From Candidatus Dependentiae bacterium (lineage in GTDB: Bacteria; Babelota; Babeliae; Babelales; Vermiphilaceae): a stretch of DNA of 64,000 nucleotides. The notes under the pieces are model-generated. The model searched no databases. It was not told the DNA's origin and worked only from the letters and a program-made list of their open reading frames with translations. The DNA is taken from contig JAPLIR010000016.1 in the NCBI GenBank assembly GCA_026389015.1, forward strand, positions 1 through 64,000, in the 5' to 3' direction. Position 1 is the stretch's first letter. The number at the start of each line of letters is the position of its first letter. This document shows positions 36,762 to 45,172 of this stretch, one piece after another. The position numbers and the translations under genes are program-made.

Positions 36762-37256
36762 TTATTGCCTTTGAGATTGTGCTTTAAGCTTTTCTCTTGC
36801 TAAGAAGTCATCGGTTTCTTTTTTATGAGATCCATCAGGGCAGTTGAGCCAGTGAGGGATCTCAATAGTAATGAACTTTGTCTCGCCCATATTCTCCTCT
36901 TTATTTTTTTCACTAATTCGCCATTTTCTATAGACAGGATCATATAGCGGCATGGTTTCTCGTACTATATGCGCATTGAGCATTCCTTCATGAGCCAAGC
37001 GTTCTCTTCTTGTTCCTATAATACCCAAAGCAATATCATACGCCTGAGCAAATTGTGTTGATTTGTTTGGTAATGCATGAAAAATTGATGGAGCGATCAT
37101 CTTACTGATAGGAAAACCATCTATAGCCAGCGAGCTTTCTTCTTGCACCCATGCAAGCAATTCATTCCCCATACAAATATATTCAGCTTCTGATTGTGGT
37201 TCTTTATTCCAAGATGCTGTTACTATATCATTCGTCTTTTTTACCTTGCGCACCAT
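36762..37256 (-). CDS. Mobile-element protein, unknown (possibly terminase-small-subunit-like)
   Basis: The 164-residue product has a helical N-terminal half (YICMGNELLAWVQEESSLAI) and a segment LGIIGTRRERLAHEGMLNAH that recalls phage packaging small subunits, but no firm motif. It starts within the stop of the previous gene (TAATG), so it is coupled to it. Last gene of the element operon. Confidence 0.6.
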   Translation of the reverse strand: MVRKVKKTNDIVTASWNKEPQSEAEYICMGNELLAWVQEESSLAIDGFPISKMIAPSIFHALPNKSTQFAQAYDIALGIIGTRRERLAHEGMLNAHIVRETMPLYDPVYRKWRISEKNKEENMGETKFITIEIPHWLNCPDGSHKKETDDFLAREKLKAQSQRQ

Positions 37257-37522
37257 TACTTTACCTCCTTTTGTGACTTGATAAATTCTTTCAATGATTC
37301 AGCTGTGTGTCGTAGATCATTAATTAAACAACGTTGTACTGTTCGTTCATTGTATGATTTTTTAGTATAGAGCCCATGTTTAAGCGGCCTGCCTGCATGA
37401 TAATAACATCTACCATTTCCATTTTTAAGAGCAACGTGACGACATGGTAGTGTTCTAGCAGAATTTACTTTGGGCTTTGCACCACAACGGGGAAGCTTAG
37501 AAAAATCCATCCTGAATCTCAT
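37256..37522 (-). CDS. Small Cys/His-rich phage-type protein
   Basis: The 88-residue product contains LPCRHVALKNGNGRCYYHAG, then RPLKHGLYT, the C-x-A...G-x-C-x-x-HGG-type zinc-binding-like pattern common in small phage proteins near terminase genes. GGAGG lies seven bases before the ATG. Function unknown; the pattern supports a phage or satellite origin. Confidence 0.65.
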   Translation of the reverse strand: MRFRMDFSKLPRCGAKPKVNSARTLPCRHVALKNGNGRCYYHAGRPLKHGLYTKKSYNERTVQRCLINDLRHTAESLKEFIKSQKEVK

Positions 37523-37539
37523 GCATTATCCTCCGTTTT

Positions 37540-37956
37540 TTAGCTTGCCACCCCCTTAATAAGGGTGTTGTACGTTACATTAATATTCTGACTTAGTTTA
37601 CCACGGTAACGCTGCAATTGCTCCAACGATTGATGACTTAATCTGAGTAACATCAACCCATGTCCCTTGGAATTCAGATAGTTCTTGCTCATTGAATTCA
37701 TCCCTTGTATGTGCGCACAAATAATCTGCGCCGCTAACATTGCTTCGATTGTATCTTTTGGCTCCAGCGTTTGTATTAAACCAACAACAGCCTCAACTTC
37801 TTCTTTGGTGACTTGCGCCTCTGGCTTTTCGTACACAGCAGCAATCGCACTTTTTATGAGTAACTGGGCAGCTGCGGGGTTATCATTGCATTTAATTGCA
37901 CCAACCAAGAAAGATATTGTGCTCGGCGGTGTTATGAAGTTCGTTTTTTTAGTCAT
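37540..37956 (-). CDS. Mobile-element protein, unknown
   Basis: The 138-residue product is helical (FLVGAIKCNDNPAAAQLLIK; IEAMLAAQIICAHIQGMNSM) and unrecognised. Its ATG overlaps the primase stop (ATGA), so translation is coupled. It ends shortly before the Cys/His-rich gene. Confidence 0.6.
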   Translation of the reverse strand: MTKKTNFITPPSTISFLVGAIKCNDNPAAAQLLIKSAIAAVYEKPEAQVTKEEVEAVVGLIQTLEPKDTIEAMLAAQIICAHIQGMNSMSKNYLNSKGHGLMLLRLSHQSLEQLQRYRGKLSQNINVTYNTLIKGVAS

Positions 37957-39194
37957 ACCATCTCCTTGTTTTCATATTCACCTTCAATCAATCGCTTCAT
38001 AAATTTTAAATAGTTCTGAAGTTCCCCTATCTTAGCGCGTGGTGAATTTGCACCCAGATTTATCTCTTGTTCAAGTTTATCATAAGTATACCGTGTCACT
38101 GTGCGTTCGTTAATGTAATGCAGCACCCAGTCAGTCAAAGACTGATCTTCTTGGCTCCAAGGCTGATTTATTAAATGTAAGTCATATTGCATCTGCACTG
38201 GTAACTTTTCGATAATCCAAGTTCTAAGATCAAGCCCTTGTTCTATGGCTTCTCCAATATCTTTGCCGATTGGAGTTGGATAGCCCTGAGCACGGCTATA
38301 GAGCCCCTTCCACTTGGTAAGCATATTTTTGCCAGCGTCATCGTTGTCATGGCAAATCAGTAAAACAGTTTTATTTTTGGCAAGATAATCGGTTACTGAG
38401 TCAGGATTTTTTGTACAGCCGCCAACAGCTACAACAACTGCAAAATCACGTACAGCATGATGCAACGCATATGCATCCAACTCAGACTCGACGACTATCA
38501 TGATGGGATTATTCTTATCGCCAATTATATTAAGACCGCTCATGCTTCCAGATAGTGCAATATATTTAGGATACTGATCATTGGGCTGCCAATCTTTACG
38601 CCTGATCTTGAATCTAATAACAGACTGGCTTTTCTCAATTGTCGGTATAAGTATTCCCGCAGGGAGCCAGATTGTTTCTTTTTCTAATCCCCAAAGATGA
38701 CCTTCCATATTTTTACTCTGCTCTATCCATCCAATTTTGTACTGTTGGATGGCATCAATAGGCAAGCCTCGTTTATTGAGAAGGGCTAAAATACCTTTCT
38801 GAGATAGTAGATTTTCATGCGCTTCATCAACGAGTTTGCGTGCTTGTTGACTCCACATAGCAGAAGGCTTATTAATAGTCGCACCGGCTGAGTTGCTTTT
38901 TTTCTTGGCAAAAATATTTGGGATTTTCTCAGGCATCTTTGCTCCTACGCGATCTACTGCCTCTTTAAAACTTAAACCGAGATACTCCAAACAAAACTGG
39001 ATAGAATCACCTTTTGCACCACATCGACGACAAAAATAGGAGCCTACACATTTTTTCATTTGCTTGCTTGGCTGTATAACAAATCTGTCAGTGCCGACAC
39101 AGGACGGGCACGATGAATGATATTCGCCACCTTCTGTGCTGGCAACCCATTTTGGAGTAAGTCCTTTTTCATGAACAAGATTAAGAAGTATCAT
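37953..39194 (-). CDS. DNA primase-like protein (CHC2 zinc finger + TOPRIM)
   Basis: The start at 39194 (MILLNLVHEKGL) has GAAGGA upstream; an open frame to 39281 runs through the inverted repeat and is less likely. The ~413-residue product has a zinc finger (CPSC...YFCRRCGAKGDSI) with the adjacent LGLSFKEAVDRVGA helix of bacterial/phage primases, and a TOPRIM core (IMIVVESELDAYAL...VLLICHDNDDAGKNM). It would prime replication of the element together with the ATPase encoded just upstream. Confidence 0.85.
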   Translation of the reverse strand: MILLNLVHEKGLTPKWVASTEGGEYHSSCPSCVGTDRFVIQPSKQMKKCVGSYFCRRCGAKGDSIQFCLEYLGLSFKEAVDRVGAKMPEKIPNIFAKKKSNSAGATINKPSAMWSQQARKLVDEAHENLLSQKGILALLNKRGLPIDAIQQYKIGWIEQSKNMEGHLWGLEKETIWLPAGILIPTIEKSQSVIRFKIRRKDWQPNDQYPKYIALSGSMSGLNIIGDKNNPIMIVVESELDAYALHHAVRDFAVVVAVGGCTKNPDSVTDYLAKNKTVLLICHDNDDAGKNMLTKWKGLYSRAQGYPTPIGKDIGEAIEQGLDLRTWIIEKLPVQMQYDLHLINQPWSQEDQSLTDWVLHYINERTVTRYTYDKLEQEINLGANSPRAKIGELQNYLKFMKRLIEGEYENKEMV

Positions 39195-39226
39195 TGCTAT
39201 CCTTCTATTTTTATAGGTCGTGGATA

Positions 39227-39330
39227 TGGTGGATATGGTGGATTTCATTTGCGCTCTGTGCAAAAGGTGGCAAGAAAACAAGCAACAACATTTTTAGGAA
39301 CAAACAAAAACAAATCCACCATATCCACCA
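39227..39330. repeat. 19-base inverted repeat with iteron-like GGTGGATAT units between ATPase and primase genes
   Basis: TGGTGGATATGGTGGATTT at 39227-39245 is the exact reverse complement of 39312-39330. The left arm also repeats GTGGATATG directly. The arms are 66 bases apart in the only sizeable gap between the two replication genes. A replication origin or regulator site is inferred. Confidence 0.85.
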
Positions 39331-39340
39331 ACCCCACCAT

Positions 39341-41155
39341 TTACACGGTTATTTTTTTCATGCGCCACAAAGAAGTTCCTTGATGGGTACCACTTTGTTC
39401 TAAGCGAAAGCCGCTTTCAATGCGATTTTTATAGTAAGCAAGCTTCTTGCCTAAACTACGTTGATTAATACCTCCTCTGTTGTCAGGAGCCCACTCAAGA
39501 AAAATTTCTCGCAGTGTTTCATGTGCTTCCGTATTGGTGCTTGCTTCCGTATTGGCGCTTAAGGGAGCCACTTCTTCTACAAGGTCTTTTATCTTAACCT
39601 CTTTGCTTCCAACAAGTACGTGCCATGCAGTAAATAATGAACTGAGCAATATCCTTACCGGATCTGAATTTTCTATATCTTTTCTACTTTCGCATGGGTC
39701 AGCCATACCAATCCATACGATTGCAGATCTAACCCAATCGCTCCATTCTTCAAATCGTCCAAATTGTTTAATGTCCTGTGTTGGTTTTCCAGCGAGATAA
39801 TAAGCACGAAGAATAGTTAATCCAGCCCTCACAAGCTTACTACGATTCTGAGGTATATGTTTTCGTAAATCCAAGGCAAAAGATCGCTCTTCGGGACGCT
39901 CAACTTGTGCATCAAGCTTGCACAGCAATGACCTGGTTGAGATGTCACCCATGAAAATCAAATTATTGCCCGTCACTAAAAAAGTTGCATTGGTCAATAC
40001 TGTTCTTGTTTCATTTCCCCCCAGCAAACGATCTTTATATTCGCGCTGTGTTAAAATAGAGCACAAGCATGCACTCTTAAAAGTCTTTTCTATGTTGTCA
40101 AAACAGATGATAGAATCACCTTCAATTAACACCGCTAGGATGCGTTTCTTTTCCTCAGTTTCATTTTCAGCTTGGGAAATAACGCTATTAGATTTTCCAG
40201 TACCAATGAGCGCAACGACATCTGCCAAAAGAGTTTTTCCACTTGCCATTTTAGGAGCAGTAAAACCAAATAAAGGTGCTGTTTCTATGGATTTTCTAAT
40301 AAGGGCTGTAAGAATTGCTGCCAAAGCAACTGATCTACTTGCTTCATCTTCAAAAGGAAAATCTTTTAAGAGCTCCAGCAACTCATCTTTAGCATGTATA
40401 GCATCTTCGAATGTTGGTTGTTGAGGAATCTTCTCAAAAGTATGTTCACCCGGAAAAAACAAAAGACCCGAAATAGCGTCATAGCCCGGACAATCTAAAA
40501 TGCTACCATCAATTCGTAATGTTGGTGCGTTAATTATGCCTACCAAGACCGGTATATTCCATTCCTGCTTTGCAATCAAATATTTAGAAATTCTTTCTGG
40601 GCAATCGATTTTCTTAGGATTACCTGAGCGTCCCTCCATACTTATAAAGCTTCCGGCTTTGGTCAGATAGACTGTTAAAAATGACTGATCGATTTCCTTG
40701 ATAACTATCGCATCAGGGGATCTTTTTATCAAAGTGTTTTTATCGTTCGGTGAGTTGGAGATTTTTGTCACACGAACCAATTTTCCCGATCGTTGATAGA
40801 TATGATCCAACCTCCTGAGGAGTAATTTTTCTGCGGCATCCACAGACTCCGGTAACTTTGAAGGCTCAAGATATATCGTATTTTCAAACAATTGTTGTTG
40901 TATCTGAAATGCCTTATAAGACTCTTGTAAAGCAAGGATTTGCGATGCCTCTGCTTGATCCAAGTCTTCAATTGATATTTCTAGGAAGTTTTTCCATGGA
41001 GTATCGGCATGGTCAAGCCCTGATTTTTTTTCATTAAGTTCTTTTTCTTCTTTTTCTAAGCCCTCAAGATCTTCATTGCGGATATCCTGATAGGATAGAT
41101 GTTTTGAAGTTTGATTTTTTTGCTCATCCTTGATATTTGTGATATGATTATCCAT
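39341..41155 (-). CDS. Phage/plasmid-type AAA ATPase (replicative helicase-like)
   Basis: The 604-residue product has a Walker A motif (LFGFTAPKMASGKTLLADVV), a Walker B-like SIICFDNIE, and TLVTGNN-type sensor region (FLVTGNNLIFMGDIS) followed by an arginine (TRSLLCKL). This layout is common in phage and plasmid replication ATPases that accompany CHC2/TOPRIM primases. The N-terminal ~100 residues are charged and helical. Upstream partner of the primase in the same transcription direction. Confidence 0.8.
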   Translation of the reverse strand: MDNHITNIKDEQKNQTSKHLSYQDIRNEDLEGLEKEEKELNEKKSGLDHADTPWKNFLEISIEDLDQAEASQILALQESYKAFQIQQQLFENTIYLEPSKLPESVDAAEKLLLRRLDHIYQRSGKLVRVTKISNSPNDKNTLIKRSPDAIVIKEIDQSFLTVYLTKAGSFISMEGRSGNPKKIDCPERISKYLIAKQEWNIPVLVGIINAPTLRIDGSILDCPGYDAISGLLFFPGEHTFEKIPQQPTFEDAIHAKDELLELLKDFPFEDEASRSVALAAILTALIRKSIETAPLFGFTAPKMASGKTLLADVVALIGTGKSNSVISQAENETEEKKRILAVLIEGDSIICFDNIEKTFKSACLCSILTQREYKDRLLGGNETRTVLTNATFLVTGNNLIFMGDISTRSLLCKLDAQVERPEERSFALDLRKHIPQNRSKLVRAGLTILRAYYLAGKPTQDIKQFGRFEEWSDWVRSAIVWIGMADPCESRKDIENSDPVRILLSSLFTAWHVLVGSKEVKIKDLVEEVAPLSANTEASTNTEAHETLREIFLEWAPDNRGGINQRSLGKKLAYYKNRIESGFRLEQSGTHQGTSLWRMKKITV

Positions 41156-41223
41156 ATAAATTCCTATTTAATTTGAGCCATCGAAATACAGAAAATGCTT
41201 CGATGGCCTTTTTTTACATTTAA

Positions 41224-41394
41224 TTATTTATGAGTATCAAAACTTGGCTGTCCTTTGAGCCCCTCTGTGTCTTTTTGTCTCGTTCTTAGAAAGACTTTAA
41301 AAAGAACTAGGAAGAACCCCGACAGTTGCTTCATGTCATCATTGGGGCAGATTGATTTTACTTCACTGCCACGTTGTTCTTGTTTGTGCATCAT
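41224..41394 (-). CDS. 56-residue protein of the mobile element
   Basis: A short frame (MMHKQEQRGSEVKSICPNDD, later GFFLVLFKVFLRTRQKD) has a good AAGGAG site just before the ATG at 41394 and fills the space between the excisionase-like gene and the ATPase gene. Function unknown; support is the ribosome site and fit in the operon. Confidence 0.6.
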   Translation of the reverse strand: MMHKQEQRGSEVKSICPNDDMKQLSGFFLVLFKVFLRTRQKDTEGLKGQPSFDTHK

Positions 41395-41411
41395 GCTCTC
41401 CTTAAAGCGAT

Positions 41412-41666
41412 TTATTGTCCTTGTTGTGGACTATCACTATCGGATCCGGAGGAGCCTCCCTTTTTCATGCGCTGTTCAATGAACTGAAGCACACTATTTT
41501 TGGGATACAGCACTTTACGCTTAAGTTTTATAAAATCAGGACTATGACCCCGGACGCGGGCCAAATACACAGCATCTAGGCTTGGATATAGACCAAGCTC
41601 AACCAGATGGTGAGAGCTTAGAAATTGGGGCAAATCACTCAAGGTGTTATGTAAATTTTGTGACAT
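41412..41666 (-). CDS. Excisionase/AlpA-like DNA-binding protein
   Basis: The 84-residue product has one winged-helix-like domain (FLSSHHLVELGLYPSLDAVY...SPDFIKLKRKVLYPKNSVLQF), as in AlpA/excisionase-type HTH proteins that select excision or activate element genes. The C-terminus is Ser/Asp-rich. Its ribosome site AAGGAG lies inside a perfect palindrome at 41671-41688. Confidence 0.75.
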   Translation of the reverse strand: MSQNLHNTLSDLPQFLSSHHLVELGLYPSLDAVYLARVRGHSPDFIKLKRKVLYPKNSVLQFIEQRMKKGGSSGSDSDSPQQGQ

Positions 41667-41670
41667 AGAG

Positions 41671-41688
41671 TCTCCTTATGTAAGGAGA
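41671..41688 (-). promoter_or_regulatory. Palindrome covering the ribosome site of the excisionase-like gene
   Basis: TCTCCTTA-TG-TAAGGAGA is a perfect 8-base inverted repeat. On the minus-strand transcript it contains the AAGGAG ribosome site four bases before the ATG, so it could fold back on it or serve as an operator. Confidence 0.6.
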
Positions 41689-41809
41689 TCCCATAGGGTC
41701 ATATGATAGACTTATGAATTTATGTACCTTTTTTTGAAGGGTATACAAATCCATAAAAAGTATTAAGATTAAAGATGAGTTGAGGGTCGTTATTCTCAAT
41801 TTTCTTTAC

Positions 41810-41839
41810 GAAACCGGGGAGTTCGCGCTTTCCGGTTTC
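41810..41839 (-). terminator. Hairpin after the tyrosine recombinase gene
   Basis: GAAACCGG at 41810-41817 pairs with CCGGTTTC at 41832-41839, about 20 bases after the recombinase stop. No long T-run follows, so termination is uncertain. Confidence 0.4.
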
Positions 41840-41858
41840 ACTTTCTTAATCCATTCTG

Positions 41859-42977
41859 TCATTCTTGATTCCCCTTGGAACCTGGTTTAAAATTATAACG
41901 TTTAACTTGTAAAATTTTCTCATCAACAACATCTTCCTTATTAAATCTGATCCATGTTGCCCGTAAAATTTCAGGCGTCACTTTCTCTATATCCGCTTGA
42001 GCACTAGCATGCGCAAAGGAATAATTTAAACGTGATCGCGTCAATGACTTTCCTTTTCTGGTAATAAAAACAAAATCTGAATCTTCTCTTTGTTTTTCAG
42101 TAGCTTGAATATACGCTCTCAGCTCATCAATAAAAGGCGCTGGATAAACAACCGGAAGCTCCAACTTCTTATTTTTTCCTCGCGCAAATCGTATAATATT
42201 TTTTTCAAGATCAAGCTGAGCAACTTTGATATTTAATATCTCTGAAACACGGTGTCCACCATACAACATGCAACGTGCAATTAGGGAATCCCTTTGGTTA
42301 TTTGCATCAAGAACATCTAGAAAATGGTGCCAGTCTTCCAAGCTAAGAGCTTGAGTAATGGTCTTAGAACTCAGACGATAAAACGTCTTACCTTCGTCCA
42401 TTTTGGAGGGAACAGCGCGCCTGAACCATCTATCACTAATCCAATGAAGATATGAGGTAAATGAGATGTAACAAGCAGCCCGTGCTTGCCGTGAGCCCTC
42501 AGTCCAATCTTGCACGCTTTTTATATACTCAAGCGCTTGTTCATGACGCATATGACGAAAACCACCGACAGTAAAAATTTTACCGTCCGCAAAATATTCG
42601 TGAATTATTTTGCGCTTAATCATGTCAGTCATATACTCAGCATATTTGAGGCGCGTGCTATGCTCGAATTCCAATAACCAATCATTAATTGCTGCCGACA
42701 AAGGTAAATATTCTAGTTCATTAACAATATCACGGTAATGGCTACGCAACTTTTCTTTAAGAGCAAATAACTTTTTACTTTCTTCAGTACGCCTAAGAAT
42801 TGAAAATTTTTCTTCTTCTTTTTCTTCTTCACGAAGCTTTCTAAAGTGCTCTCGCCCAGCCTCAAACTGCTTGTCGCTCATGGGAGGAATTACAACATCA
42901 AGATTTTGTTCTTGTCGTTCAACAAGTTCATCCTCAGTTAAGTTTCTTAAAATATCTTTTTTATTTTTATCTTCCAC
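41859..42977 (-). CDS. Tyrosine recombinase resembling chlamydial plasmid pGP7/pGP8 integrases
   Basis: The 372-residue product has catalytic ArgI in YGGHRVSEIL (Arg243), ArgII in TPEILRATW (Arg339) and a candidate nucleophile Tyr361 (KRYNF). The His of the usual H-x-x-R is Glu336, as in divergent integrases. The stretch SRQARAACYISFTSYL (162-177) is almost the same as the equivalent stretch of the chlamydial plasmid integrases as I remember them (SKQARAACYISFTKFL), and TPxxLRA also agrees. The first 80 residues are charged coiled coil. It would integrate, resolve or invert the element. Divergent from the serine recombinase. Confidence 0.85.
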   Translation of the reverse strand: MEDKNKKDILRNLTEDELVERQEQNLDVVIPPMSDKQFEAGREHFRKLREEEKEEEKFSILRRTEESKKLFALKEKLRSHYRDIVNELEYLPLSAAINDWLLEFEHSTRLKYAEYMTDMIKRKIIHEYFADGKIFTVGGFRHMRHEQALEYIKSVQDWTEGSRQARAACYISFTSYLHWISDRWFRRAVPSKMDEGKTFYRLSSKTITQALSLEDWHHFLDVLDANNQRDSLIARCMLYGGHRVSEILNIKVAQLDLEKNIIRFARGKNKKLELPVVYPAPFIDELRAYIQATEKQREDSDFVFITRKGKSLTRSRLNYSFAHASAQADIEKVTPEILRATWIRFNKEDVVDEKILQVKRYNFKPGSKGNQE

Positions 42978-43079
42978 TAGGGGAAACCTTCTATCATAAT
43001 CATTAATAAACGAACCTGACGAGAAGCATACTAACCCAGATTTTTTTCCAATGCAAGCCCATTGTTTAATATTTTCAAT

Positions 43080-43166
43080 CTTTCGCGCATAAATTATTCA
43101 AAATCATATTGCTTTCGCGCATAATTAATGTAGTATTTAACCGTAATTATCATACATTAACCGTAA
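43080..43166 (+). promoter_or_regulatory. Two pairs of direct repeats in the divergent recombinase promoter region
   Basis: CTTTCGCGCATAA occurs at 43080-43092 and 43112-43124 (32 bases apart), and TTAACCGTAA at 43137-43146 and 43157-43166 (20 bases apart), directly before the serine recombinase ATG at 43184. Spacings near whole helical turns suggest operator or recombinase-binding sites. Confidence 0.6.
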
Positions 43167-43183
43167 AATAAGGATTTAAACTT

Positions 43184-44746
43184 ATGAAAGCAATCATACT
43201 TGCCCGGGTATCAACCAAGGAACAACAAGAAGAAGGACAATCAATTCCAGCGCAAGTCAGAAGGCTCACAGAATATGCTGCTAAAAAAAAGCTGCACGTT
43301 GAGCACGTTTTCCAAATAGCCGAATCTTCAACTAAAGACACACGCAAACAATTCGATCACATCATTACACTTATCAAGCAATCAAAAGAACCAGTAGCTC
43401 TGGTTACCGATACGGTTGATCGCTTACAACGAAGCTTTCGCGAAACACCACTATTTGATGAACTGCGTAAAGAAGGAAAATTGGAACTACATTTCTTACG
43501 CGAGAATCTTATTGTAAATCAACACGCCAACAGCTCTCAGCTCATGCAATGGGACATGGGTGTACTGTTTGCCTCAAGCTATGTAAGACAACTCAGCGAC
43601 AATGTAAAAAGAAGCAAAGAGCAAAGTATCAAGAATGGAGAATGGAGCGCAAAGGCACCTTTTGGTTATAAAAACATTGATCTACCTTCAGGCAAAAAAA
43701 GCATCGAGGTCGATCCACAAAATGCTCCCTACGTGATAAAAATGTTTGAGCTCTATGCTACGGGGCTCCATTCATTTCAGACAGTTGCCAATGAAATGGA
43801 TAGAGTTGGCGTCAAAAATGCTCATGGTCGAAAAATACTACCCAGCAGAATAGAAGCAACTCTCAAAAATCCTTTTTATTATGGTGTCATGCGCATAAAA
43901 GGTGAATTGCATTCACATAAGTATCCGCCACTCATTGCTGAAGAATTATTCTACCAAGCACAGAAGGTCATGACGGGTCATAACAAAGCGCCTGTTCAAT
44001 ATGCAGGAAAACTAATACTCCTGCGCGGCCTGATAAAATGTCAGTATTGTGGATGTACCGTTTCAGGCGATATCAAAAAAGAAAGATATGTATATTACAC
44101 CTGTGGAAACTCAAAAAAAATCTGTAAAAAAGTATGGGTGAATGAGAAGGAGCTGCTTGAAGTCCTGCTTGAGCACTTTGATCGCATTAAACTTACTGAT
44201 ACCCAAATACAAGAGGTTATCACGTACTTGAAGCAATCGTACGCTCATGAACAAGCATTCTTTAAGAACTCTCAAGAAACGCTCCGCAAAGAATTTGACC
44301 ACATTCAAAACAGATCATCAAAATTAATCGATATGCATCTGGATGGAAGTATAGATCAAGAATCATATCGCACGAAAATGGATGAGTATAAAAAACGACA
44401 ACGAGAAATCACTTCTGAAATGCAAGCTCATGTAAGCGGCGATGAAACATGCCTAATGACTGCAGAAACCGTGCTGGGATTAGCTAAAAACGCTAGGGAG
44501 ATTTTTGAGAGTTCGAATTTTGATGAAAAACGACAACTTTTGAATTTTGTATATTCGAACTTGAAACTGGATGATGGGAAACTGCTTGCAGAGCTGCGAG
44601 AGCCATTTTTAAGCATGACAAAAATGTCAGATCAACCTGATTGGCTGGGGCGGGAGGATTCGAACCTCCGCGTGCCGGTACCAAAAACCGGTGCCTTACC
44701 GCTTGGCTACGCCCCAATAGAAAAGAAATTTCTTAGATCGATGTGA
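43184..44746 (+). CDS. Large serine recombinase
   Basis: The 520-residue product has the resolvase/invertase domain (IILARVSTKEQQEEGQSIPA, Ser10 nucleophile), a recombinase domain (APFGYKNIDLPSGKKSIEVD) and a zinc ribbon (CQYCGCTVSGDI...YTCGNSKKIC), followed by a coiled coil. This is the layout of large serine integrases. The last ~25 residues (WLGREDSNLRVPVPKTGALP...) are simply the antisense of tRNA-Gln, so the frame has been extended into the chromosomal tRNA gene at the integration junction. Confidence 0.9.
   Translation: MKAIILARVSTKEQQEEGQSIPAQVRRLTEYAAKKKLHVEHVFQIAESSTKDTRKQFDHIITLIKQSKEPVALVTDTVDRLQRSFRETPLFDELRKEGKLELHFLRENLIVNQHANSSQLMQWDMGVLFASSYVRQLSDNVKRSKEQSIKNGEWSAKAPFGYKNIDLPSGKKSIEVDPQNAPYVIKMFELYATGLHSFQTVANEMDRVGVKNAHGRKILPSRIEATLKNPFYYGVMRIKGELHSHKYPPLIAEELFYQAQKVMTGHNKAPVQYAGKLILLRGLIKCQYCGCTVSGDIKKERYVYYTCGNSKKICKKVWVNEKELLEVLLEHFDRIKLTDTQIQEVITYLKQSYAHEQAFFKNSQETLRKEFDHIQNRSSKLIDMHLDGSIDQESYRTKMDEYKKRQREITSEMQAHVSGDETCLMTAETVLGLAKNAREIFESSNFDEKRQLLNFVYSNLKLDDGKLLAELREPFLSMTKMSDQPDWLGREDSNLRVPVPKTGALPLGYAPIEKKFLRSM
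44642..44716 (-). tRNA. tRNA-Gln (anticodon TTG)
   Basis: Read on minus, TGGGGCG pairs with CGCCCCA to form the acceptor stem; the anticodon stem CCGGT/ACCGG encloses loop TTTTGGT with anticodon TTG (Gln, CAA codons); the T arm is GGAGG-TTCGAAT-CCTCC. Discriminator G and an encoded CCA follow. The gene lies 43 bases after spoVG on the same strand, and the mobile element begins at its 3' side. Confidence 0.95.
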
Positions 44747-44759
44747 AAGGAAAAATCAA

Positions 44760-45056
44760 CTACTCTGCTTCGTTGTAGTCAGGTTGTTGATCCTGTTCGA
44801 GTACTATAACTCGTTGATATTCGTTTACGATGCTGTCTTCGATAAGTTTACGAGTGTCAGCATTCAAAGGGTGGACTATATCTCTAAAGGTGCCATCATT
44901 TCTGCGCCGTGAAGGCATCGAAACAAAAAAACCTTTATGTCCTTCAATAATTTTCAAATCACGGACAATGAAGCAATTATCAAAAACCACTGTCGCGTAC
45001 GCTTTCAATCTTCCACTCTCTTTAGCTGGATAAACTTTTACTTCAGTTATTGTCAT
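44760..45056 (-). CDS. spoVG: SpoVG-family RNA/DNA-binding regulator
   Basis: The 98-residue product fits SpoVG: MTITEVKVYPAKESGRLKAY, FDNCFIVRDLKIIEGHKGFF and VSMPSRRRNDGTFRDIVHPL. SpoVG proteins bind nucleic acid and modulate division and envelope gene expression. It lies at the end of the uppP-ftsK-murF-rsmH block, fitting a role there. Confidence 0.95.
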   Translation of the reverse strand: MTITEVKVYPAKESGRLKAYATVVFDNCFIVRDLKIIEGHKGFFVSMPSRRRNDGTFRDIVHPLNADTRKLIEDSIVNEYQRVIVLEQDQQPDYNEAE

Positions 45057-45172
45057 GTGTATAACCCTTAGAGAAAGTTGAATTACTATCTTTTTTTTTA
45101 CTAGTTAAATTAACCAATTGAAGCTTAATTTAATGGTATCTGAGGGTTTTGTCAAACAATCATTTCACTTTT

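Noticed and set aside
43184-44746. C-terminal residues of the serine recombinase as a functional domain
   Set aside because: The stretch from WLGREDSNLR onward is only the reverse complement of tRNA-Gln, a well-known artefact of frames crossing a tRNA gene.
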